In this document: piece after piece, positions 25,063-31,055 of the stretch
Numbering within the stretch: position 1 is the stretch's first letter
How the letters are laid out: every line of letters starts with the position of its first letter
NCBI GenBank assembly: GCA_041917975.1
Contig: JAYRWN010000395.1
Span: 1 to 31,055, forward strand
Direction: 5' to 3'
Length of the DNA stretch: 31,055 bases
DNA from: JAYRWN01 sp041917975
Lineage (GTDB): Bacteria; Bacteroidota; Bacteroidia; Chitinophagales; Saprospiraceae
Notes under the pieces: generated by a model
Databases searched by the model: none
Told to the model about the DNA's origin: nothing
Seen by the model: the letters and a program-made list of their open reading frames with translations, nothing else
Program-made: the position numbers and the translations under genes

Positions 25063-25091
25063 TTTGGTAGACCAATTATAGTTTATTTTTG
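25063..25091 (+). promoter_or_regulatory. Strong candidate promoter of the MFS transporter gene
   Basis: TTTG at 25063-25066 is followed after 17 nt by TATTTTTG at 25084-25091, so both Bacteroidota elements (-33 TTTG and -7 TAnnTTTG) match exactly. The expected start near 25098 gives a leader of about 160 nt to ATG 25257. Confidence 0.75.
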
Positions 25092-25129
25092 TTGGTTGCG
25101 CTGTGCAAGTTTCTTCCAGCCAAATTAGT

Positions 25130-25141
25130 TTGGTTAACCAA
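25130..25141. promoter_or_regulatory. 12-bp palindrome, candidate operator
   Basis: TTGGTTAACCAA is a perfect 12-bp palindrome about 32 nt downstream of the predicted transcription start. Half-sites recur at 25092-25097 (TTGGTT, just after the -7 box) and 25071-25075 (ACCAA, between the two promoter elements). A repressor site is plausible; the protein is unknown. Confidence 0.4.
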
Positions 25142-25256
25142 TGCGATTTTAAATTTTCCACACCCAAACTCTCACTCTCACCGCTCGGCCTCGCCTCAGG
25201 GACGCGATTTTATTATTTCTCCCATTTTTTATAGCTTGCTCTCAAATCCCCTTTGT

Positions 25257-26522
25257 ATGCAACGCAACATCTGGATGGTGTTTTTGGTCCTGCTCATTTA
25301 TTTTGTCATTTCTTTTCTGACCAATATCCTGGGGCCCATCATCCCCGACCTGATTACTTCGTTTAAGCTTAACCTCGGATTAGCCGGTTTTTTACCATTC
25401 AGCTTTTTTGTTGCTTATGGTATTATGTCCATTCCCGCAGGATTGCTGGTAGAAAAATATGGAGAGAAAATTACCTTACTGATTGCATTTCTTTTAGCGT
25501 TCCTCGGCGCCTTCGCCTTTGCGGTGTGGACCTCTTTTCCGGTGGCGTTGACCAGTTTATTTATAATCGGAGCCGGTATGGCCATTCTGCAGGTGGTGAT
25601 CAATCCATTATTGCGTACCAGCGGAGGTGAAGAAAATTATGCGTTTTATTCGGTGCTGGCGCAGTTATTTTTTGGCGCCGCTTCCTTTTTGAGTCCATTG
25701 TTGTACAGTTATTTGGTCAACCATGTGCATACCGGTTTAGAAAACCCCTGGATGAACTTTTTTGACCGTTATGTTCCGGCCGATTTAAAATGGGCTTCCT
25801 TATACTGGGTTTTTGCCCTGGTAGCTTTCTTGATGATCATCGTTATTGTCCTGGTGCGTATGCCCAAAGTCCAGCTGCGGGACGATGAAAAAATGGACAC
25901 CGGGGCCGGCTTTCGGCAGCTGATTTCTTCCCGCACGGTGTGGTTGTATTTTACCGGCATCTTTGCTTATGTTGGTACGGAGCAGGGCATTGCTAACTGG
26001 GCTTCCAAATTTTTACAAACGTACCATGGCACCGACCCCGCCACCACCGGCGCTACTGTCATCGCCTATTTCTGGGGCTTAATGACCGCCGGTTGTTTAT
26101 TGGGCCTGATTTTATTGAAAATTTTTGACAGCCGGCGCGTGCTCAGCACCTTTGTCCTGGCGGCAGGCATTACCCTGCTGGTGGCTCTATTTGGTCCGGA
26201 GCGGGCCGCCATCATCGCCTTTCCCCTGTGTGGTTTTTTTGCTTCCGTCATGTGGTCCATCATTATTTCCCTGGGCCTGAATTCTGTCCCGCAGCATCAC
26301 GGCACTCTGGCCGGCATACTCTGCAGCGGCATTGCCGGGGGTGCGGTCATCTCCTTATTTATCGGGGCCCTCGGGGATCTCGTAGGTCTGCGTTATGCCA
26401 TGCTGTTTATCCTCATCACGCTCGGTTACATTTTCTGGCTTAGCCGCTGGGCCAAACCTCTGGTTAACAATGTCACCGTTAGCCGTTGGTCCGATTTATT
26501 TAAATCACAAACCTGGAAATAA
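25257..26522 (+). CDS. MFS transporter, FucP-like sugar/proton symporter family
   Basis: This 421-residue protein has about 12 hydrophobic segments and a charged central loop (RMPKVQLRDDEKMDTG) between the two six-helix halves. The first half contains FLTNILGPIIPDLI and the loop between helices 2 and 3 (PAGLLVEKYGEK), the MFS signature region. The overall pattern resembles the fucose permease/glucose-galactose transporter branch, so a sugar or similar solute is the best guess. The start ATG 25257 gives the usual N-terminus just before helix 1. An upstream TTG extension lies within the promoter and leader and is rejected. It is probably a single-gene transcript. Its position after the aminotransferase and DUF1028 genes might indicate shared substrate handling, but that is speculative. 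Confidence 0.9.
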   Translation: MQRNIWMVFLVLLIYFVISFLTNILGPIIPDLITSFKLNLGLAGFLPFSFFVAYGIMSIPAGLLVEKYGEKITLLIAFLLAFLGAFAFAVWTSFPVALTSLFIIGAGMAILQVVINPLLRTSGGEENYAFYSVLAQLFFGAASFLSPLLYSYLVNHVHTGLENPWMNFFDRYVPADLKWASLYWVFALVAFLMIIVIVLVRMPKVQLRDDEKMDTGAGFRQLISSRTVWLYFTGIFAYVGTEQGIANWASKFLQTYHGTDPATTGATVIAYFWGLMTAGCLLGLILLKIFDSRRVLSTFVLAAGITLLVALFGPERAAIIAFPLCGFFASVMWSIIISLGLNSVPQHHGTLAGILCSGIAGGAVISLFIGALGDLVGLRYAMLFILITLGYIFWLSRWAKPLVNNVTVSRWSDLFKSQTWK

Positions 26523-26555
26523 CCCTCATCCTGATCCCGCTTCGCTCCACCCCTC

Positions 26556-26619
26556 CTTCATTCATCATTCATCATTCATCATTTATCATTCATAATTATT
26601 CATAATTCATAATTATTCA
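26556..26619. repeat. Low-complexity tandem tract (ATTCATC-like heptamers)
   Basis: About 64 nt are made of degenerate 7-nt units: ATTCATC three times, ATTTATC once, then ATTCATA variants. The tract fills the space immediately before the AlkC-like start codon. A compositionally similar tract lies before the helicase gene. Confidence 0.8.
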
Positions 26620-26620
26620 C

Positions 26621-27700
26621 ATGGAGCCTTTAAAGGAGATGTTTAATAAAGCATATTACCACCAGCTCAGTGACGCCGTTAAAACAATATTTCCGCCCTT
26701 TAACCAACCAGCTTTTCTTAAAGAAATTCAGGCGACTTTTACAGCTCTGGAATTGAATGAACGGCTGCGACTCACCAGCCGGCAATTGCATCACTATTTA
26801 CCTGCGGATTATCCGACCACTCTGCATATCTTAAAAAAAACGGCCGAAAAACTCCCTAGCGGTTATACCGCAATGGTTTTTCCCGATTATGTCAGTCAAT
26901 TTGGGTTGGATCATTTTGAATTATCCCTGGAGGCGCTGAAATATTTTACGCCCTTTGGTTCATCGGAATTTGCCGTACGGGTATTTTTAAAAAAGGATTT
27001 TGCCCGCACCCTTCAGGTGATGTTGACCTGGGCGGAAGATGCTGATCCGCATGTGCGGCGATTAGCTTCGGAAGGTTCCCGCCCCCGCCTGCCCTGGTCA
27101 TTTAAATTGGATGAAGTCATCAAAAATCCCACATCCACCGTACCCATTCTGAATAAACTTAAAACCGATGAATCGCTGTATGTCCGCAAATCGGTGGCCA
27201 ATCATTTAAACGATTTCAGCAAAGATCACCCGGGATTTTTACTTGATCTCGTGACCTCCTGGGATATGACCCACCCCGCTACAGCCTGGATCGTCCGCCA
27301 CGCTTGCCGTACGCTGATCAAAAAAGGTCATCCCCGTGCCTTTAAAATCTTCGCGGTAGAACAAAAAATTAAGGTAGAGGTAAATCATTTAAAACTTACT
27401 CCGGCAAAATTAAAGATCGGTGACCAAATGAATTTTTCATTCGAACTGGTCTCCATCACGCATAAACCGCAGAAATGTATCATCGACTATTTAATTCACT
27501 ACCGCAAAAAAGGTGGAGACTTATCCCCCAAAGTTTTTAAATTAAAAGAAATGATTCTGCAACCCCATCAATCCATCCACCTGTCGAAAAAACAACATTT
27601 TACTGATCTGACCACACGCAGGCATTACCCCGGTGAACATCTTTTGGAAATACAAATCAATGGATTAATTAAAGCGAGGAAAACATTTTTGTTGAATTAG
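26621..27700 (+). CDS. AlkC-like DNA alkylation repair protein with Ig-like C-terminal domain
   Basis: In this 359-residue protein the first 245 or so residues are helical repeats of the AlkC/AlkD HEAT-like DNA glycosylase superfamily. Recognizable blocks are GLDHFELSLEALKYFTPFGS, MLTWAEDADPHVRRLASEG (about 136-154), a following RPRLPW, and DESLYVRKSVANHLNDFSKDHP (about 185-206). Enzymes of this type remove alkylated bases such as 3-methyladenine without flipping the base. Residues of about 250-359 form a beta-rich domain (KIKVEVNHLKLTPAKLKIGD to the end) that fits the Ig-like domain found in some AlkC proteins. The ATG at 26621 follows a repetitive A/T tract with no Shine-Dalgarno sequence. 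The gene is followed by the SNF2 helicase after 250 nt. Confidence 0.87.
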   Translation: MEPLKEMFNKAYYHQLSDAVKTIFPPFNQPAFLKEIQATFTALELNERLRLTSRQLHHYLPADYPTTLHILKKTAEKLPSGYTAMVFPDYVSQFGLDHFELSLEALKYFTPFGSSEFAVRVFLKKDFARTLQVMLTWAEDADPHVRRLASEGSRPRLPWSFKLDEVIKNPTSTVPILNKLKTDESLYVRKSVANHLNDFSKDHPGFLLDLVTSWDMTHPATAWIVRHACRTLIKKGHPRAFKIFAVEQKIKVEVNHLKLTPAKLKIGDQMNFSFELVSITHKPQKCIIDYLIHYRKKGGDLSPKVFKLKEMILQPHQSIHLSKKQHFTDLTTRRHYPGEHLLEIQINGLIKARKTFLLN

Positions 27701-27950
27701 AAATTTGGAATTTTAATTTGGGAATAGCACTCATGAATTAAAGTCTCATAATAATATCTTGACCTTCTTTGCCAAAAAATCAGGTTGACCAATTTTGATT
27801 GAATTTAATACGCCGCGGTAATCAAAGAGTTATCACCCTCACCCTGTACACCCCATTTTCTAATACCTCATTCCACATTCATAATTCCTCATTATTCCTA
27901 ATTCCTAATTTTCATTAGCTTCGCCCCCCCATAAACGGATTTCAGCGAGC
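27701..27950. other. Intergenic region with a low-complexity T/A/C tract
   Basis: This 250-nt spacer has no gene or RNA. From about 27856 to 27915 it is made of degenerate ATTCCTAATT/ATTCATAATTCC-like units, resembling the tract at 26556-26619. No exact TAnnTTTG box was found for the helicase gene. Confidence 0.6.
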
Positions 27951-30893
27951 ATGAGTCAGACCATCATCTTCAATTTACACCAGGTAGTGGAGGGCCTATG
28001 GGTGCCGGAACCATGGCTATGCAGCGTCGATGCTGATCATCAGCCCCTGGATCTGCTCAAACGCACGTCTTCGGCCCAACTACAGGAATGGGGCATCACC
28101 CTTTCCGCTGATCTGGCTCCCCTCCTGGATCTTACGGCCAAATTAACCTTCTCCGCTTTGGATGCTCATTTCAGTCGGGTGGAATCCCGCAAAAAAATAG
28201 GCCTGACCGACCTCTGGAACGATAAAAAAGTACGCCCAGGTGTGGAAAGTTATATCTCCCGGCTAACCCAACAATTTTATCAACTCTTGCTAATCCATCC
28301 TCACCCCGTCTGCCTGGATGCCGCACAAAAACCGGTGCTACGCCACCACTTGCTAAAAATAATTTCCCCGGGCGGGCAAGCCGTGCTGCATTTAAAAAAA
28401 CTCTCCGGTACCCTGGACTATCGCCTGCAACTCACCCATCCGGACGGTCGTGCGGTGCAGCCCCGTCAACTCAAAGTGCTCACACTGACTACGCCCGCCT
28501 GGGTCGCGGTGCAAGGCCATCTGGTTAGCTTCGCCGGCATCAGCGGAAAAATGATTACTCCTTTTCTGCACAAAGACGTCCTCCAGGTAGACCAGGCACA
28601 TGAAAAAACCTGGTTCCATCAGTTTCTGCGCAAAAACATCGATCGCGATGCCCAGGTCATCAGCGAAGGCTTTGAGTTGGAAGAGCAACAAACCCTGCAA
28701 GCCACCCGGCTAACCATCGTCAAACATTTATTCGAAAATAAACTGCTCCTGAAAGCCCATTTTGAATACCCCGAAATGACCTTTGAAAACGGAGACGGGA
28801 TAAGTATTCGCAGTAAGATCATCATTCCGGAGGAAGAAGCAGCTGCGGTGCGCATCATCAAGACCATCCGGCAACCTGACGCTGAACAACAAGCCATCGC
28901 GCACTTGCTCTCCCTGGGGCTGGTGGCTCATGATCATTTATTCTTTTGGCCAGCTGGCGATAATTTAGTTGCCTTGGTAGATTTCCTGATCCAACAGACT
29001 AATAACCTGGCAAACGCCGGCATCTATTGCCCTTTAAATCATCCGGAAACGGATCAGCGGATCAGCACCGATCCTGCCCGGGTTGAAACGATGGCCAGCG
29101 CGGTGGATGATTGGTTTGAAGTGCAGGTTATGGTTAACATCGGCACCTACCAGTTTTCCTTCAAAACCTTTGCACCTTACATTAAAGAGGGGAAAACAGA
29201 ATTCGTCTTACCGGATGATACCGTATTCCTGATTCCGGCGCCCTGGTTCACGCGTTACCGGGAAGTGGCCGAATTTTTACTCAGTCAGGACACCTTGACC
29301 GAGGATGAGCCGCTGCGCGTACACAAAACACACACCGGCCTATTAAACGCTCTGGAACTGTCTTCGCCAAAAACTCTAACTGATCCGCACCTGCAGCCGT
29401 TGTCGACCGCGTGGGCCGGCCGTGAATTATTGCAGGCTGCCCTGCGCCCTTACCAGCTCCAGGGCGTACAGTTTATCCTGCAAGTGTGGCAGTCAGAACT
29501 GGGGGTTTGTCTGGCTGACGACATGGGTCTGGGAAAAACATTGCAGGCCATCGCCGTATTGGCTCATTATAAGAGCCAGCAAAAGAAAAAAATAGCCGGC
29601 CCGGTCCACCATACCACCGCTGCGGTCCAGCTCAACTTATTCGAAGAAGATTTCACGGAGCCCACCTTGTCTTCGTTAAAGGCCTTGATTGTAGTTCCGG
29701 CAGCCCTTATTTACAACTGGACGGCCGAATTGACCAGATTTTGTGCTGCTCTATCCGTTTATGTACACCTGGGACCAGGCCGTAAAAACACCCTGCAATC
29801 CCTGGTCGATGCAGACATTTGCCTGACCTCCTACCACACTTTACGCGAAGATTCCTCCTTATTTACAGCGCTCACCTGGGATTTTACCATCATCGACGAA
29901 AGTCAGACCATAAAAAACCGCGATGCTGAAATATCAAAAACTATTCGTCAGTTAAAAAGTAAACACCGCCTGGCCCTGAGTGGCACACCGGTGGAAAATT
30001 CCCTGGCTGACGTATGGGCGTTGTTTAATTTTCTCAATCCGCCTTTGTTTGGATCGTTTCCCAGCTTTCAACGCCAATATTTATGGCGTATTGAACGGGA
30101 TGGCGACCAGCAAGTCAAAACACGCCTGCGGGATTATCTGGCCCCCTACGTCCTGCGCCGGCGCAAACAGGAGGTTGCCCCGGAATTACCTCAGCTCAGC
30201 CGGCAGGTGATGCTGGTGACTATGGCGGAAGCCCAAAATGATTTGTATGACCGGACCAAATCCGCCCTGCGCAACCAAATCCTGGGGCTGGATCAGGATC
30301 CTTCCTTTTCTTTCAATGCGTTGCAAGCCTTATTGCGCCTGCGCCAACTGGCTTGTCATCCCGCCTTAACCGGGCATGCTGATATGCCCAGCAGTAAAAT
30401 GGAGGCGGTGCTGGACCAATACCAGCTCATTCGAGCGCAAGGCAGTAAGGTTCTGATTTTCAGCAGTTTTGAGCAACATGTGTTGTTGTATAAACACTGG
30501 CTGGAGGCCGAAGGTCATCCATATGCCTGGATCAGCGGCCGGGTCAGTGCAGCCGAACGCGCCAGGGAAGTACAACGATTTCAGGAACAACCGGACGTGC
30601 AGGTGTTTTTGATCACCTTGCGCGCTGGAGGCACCGGGCTGAATTTGACCGCCGCCGAATACGTCTTTTTATTGGACCCCTGGTGGAATCCTCAGGCTGA
30701 AGAACAAGCTATTGCCCGGGCTCACCGCATTGGACAAGATAAACCGGTTCACTCCATGCGTTTTATTACCAGGAATACGGTGGAAGAAAAAATCCTGCAC
30801 CTGCAGGCCCATAAACTGCACCTCGGCGCCGGGTTAATAGATGATGAATTGCCCCCATTCACCCGGGAAGAACTCCGGGAGTTGTTTCAGTAA
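27951..30893 (+). CDS. SNF2-family DNA-dependent ATPase (DEAD/DEAH-like helicase)
   Basis: This 980-residue protein has a large N-terminal region (1-490) that I do not recognize, followed by the two RecA-like lobes of the SNF2 family. Motif I is DDMGLGKT at 523-530, motif II DESQ at 649-652 and motif III SGTPVEN at 677-683. The second lobe has motif V LRAGGTGLNLT at 890-900 and motif VI around QAEEQAIARAHRIGQ at 915-929. Such proteins translocate on duplex DNA and remodel protein-DNA complexes; the bacterial relative RapA recycles RNA polymerase. Between motifs I and Ia there is a polar insert of about 40 residues (approximately 538-575) containing QLNLF at 560-564, which resembles the sliding-clamp-binding pentapeptide. 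No signal peptide is present. It follows the AlkC-like gene on the same strand. Confidence 0.95.
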   Translation: MSQTIIFNLHQVVEGLWVPEPWLCSVDADHQPLDLLKRTSSAQLQEWGITLSADLAPLLDLTAKLTFSALDAHFSRVESRKKIGLTDLWNDKKVRPGVESYISRLTQQFYQLLLIHPHPVCLDAAQKPVLRHHLLKIISPGGQAVLHLKKLSGTLDYRLQLTHPDGRAVQPRQLKVLTLTTPAWVAVQGHLVSFAGISGKMITPFLHKDVLQVDQAHEKTWFHQFLRKNIDRDAQVISEGFELEEQQTLQATRLTIVKHLFENKLLLKAHFEYPEMTFENGDGISIRSKIIIPEEEAAAVRIIKTIRQPDAEQQAIAHLLSLGLVAHDHLFFWPAGDNLVALVDFLIQQTNNLANAGIYCPLNHPETDQRISTDPARVETMASAVDDWFEVQVMVNIGTYQFSFKTFAPYIKEGKTEFVLPDDTVFLIPAPWFTRYREVAEFLLSQDTLTEDEPLRVHKTHTGLLNALELSSPKTLTDPHLQPLSTAWAGRELLQAALRPYQLQGVQFILQVWQSELGVCLADDMGLGKTLQAIAVLAHYKSQQKKKIAGPVHHTTAAVQLNLFEEDFTEPTLSSLKALIVVPAALIYNWTAELTRFCAALSVYVHLGPGRKNTLQSLVDADICLTSYHTLREDSSLFTALTWDFTIIDESQTIKNRDAEISKTIRQLKSKHRLALSGTPVENSLADVWALFNFLNPPLFGSFPSFQRQYLWRIERDGDQQVKTRLRDYLAPYVLRRRKQEVAPELPQLSRQVMLVTMAEAQNDLYDRTKSALRNQILGLDQDPSFSFNALQALLRLRQLACHPALTGHADMPSSKMEAVLDQYQLIRAQGSKVLIFSSFEQHVLLYKHWLEAEGHPYAWISGRVSAAERAREVQRFQEQPDVQVFLITLRAGGTGLNLTAAEYVFLLDPWWNPQAEEQAIARAHRIGQDKPVHSMRFITRNTVEEKILHLQAHKLHLGAGLIDDELPPFTREELRELFQ

Positions 30894-30936
30894 GATGCCC
30901 GGAATCACAACAGCACCAATCAAAGGTTAATTATTT

Positions 30937-30963
30937 CTCGCAGAGCTCGCCGAGTCCGCAGAG
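30937..30963. repeat. Three imperfect 9-nt tandem units (CTCGCAGAG type)
   Basis: CTCGCAGAG, CTCGCCGAG and TCCGCAGAG follow one another without gaps in the non-coding sequence after the helicase gene. The rest of 30894-31055 holds nothing recognizable. The units resemble short GCAGAG-type repeats found between genes in varied bacteria; their origin is unknown. Confidence 0.65.
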
Positions 30964-31055
30964 GTTCTTTTGTATTTACCAACGGCTAACAGCCACCACC
31001 TAAATACCCAATAACTAAGCCATAAACTCTGTCAACCTTTTACCGGCCAAAACGG

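Larger units (their letters stand above)
24828..25256 (+). other. Intergenic gap and long leader of the MFS transporter gene
   Basis: This is 429 nt without a credible gene. From left to right it holds a weak terminator hairpin, an A/T-rich stretch, a strong candidate promoter (25063-25091), a 12-bp palindrome (25130-25141), and about 115 nt of pyrimidine-rich leader with no recognized riboswitch. The open frame continues upstream of the chosen start only through a TTG and poor, non-membrane sequence. Confidence 0.6.

Noticed and set aside
25089..25256. N-terminal extension of the MFS transporter from TTG 25089
   Set aside because: The start lies inside the -7 promoter box and the added 56 residues have no membrane or signal character.

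Overview
The window looks like a chromosomal segment of a member of the Bacteroidota, plausibly of the Saprospiria type. The evidence is the set of protein variants (a 1425-residue RpoC, a 1270-residue RpoB, SNF2-like and DUF1028-like genes), several exact matches to the Bacteroidota promoter box TAnnTTTG, A/T-rich leaders without Shine-Dalgarno sequences before most start codons, and tRNA genes without an encoded CCA. The family-level placement is inference.

Region 1 (1-3845). Reading on the minus strand: formate-tetrahydrofolate ligase (fhs), a small DoxX-like membrane protein, an ECF sigma factor, and its membrane-anchored anti-sigma partner, which is cut by the window edge and starts only 4 nt after the sigma gene. 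Divergent from fhs is a gamma-glutamylcyclotransferase-like gene, closed by a perfect 13-bp hairpin that also terminates the RNA polymerase operon arriving from the other side.

Region 2 (3858-17116, minus strand). This is the translation/transcription core: tRNA-Thr(TGT), tRNA-Tyr(GTA), tRNA-Gly(TCC), tRNA-Thr(GGT), tuf, tRNA-Trp(CCA), secE, nusG, rplK, rplA, rplJ, rplL, rpoB, rpoC. The four-tRNA order and anticodons before tuf are those of Escherichia coli thrU-tyrU-glyT-thrT-tufB. Two long hairpins, between tuf and tRNA-Trp and between rplL and rpoB, divide the cluster and may be attenuators or processing sites. The tRNA-Tyr gene carries unusual base changes.

Region 3 (17193-21497). A XerC-like tyrosine recombinase and ribosome hibernation factor HPF lie upstream of the tRNA/tuf unit on the minus strand. 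Next come a Tat-type metallophosphoesterase on the plus strand, a CnoX-like thioredoxin-TPR protein on the minus strand, and a membrane-tethered winged-helix regulator with an N-terminal export signal and C-terminal DNA-binding domain.

Region 4 (21616-31055, plus strand). An accessory stretch: a small secreted protein divergent from the regulator; a gene-poor 470-nt gap with an inverted repeat and a terminator-like hairpin; a Tat-exported class V aminotransferase; an exported DUF1028 protein with a TPR-like tail; an MFS transporter with a textbook promoter and a 12-bp palindrome in its leader; an AlkC-like DNA alkylation repair protein with an Ig-like tail; and a SNF2 helicase whose insert carries a probable sliding-clamp-binding pentapeptide. 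Several spacers here are low-complexity or repetitive. No CRISPR array, rRNA, insertion sequence or prophage was seen.
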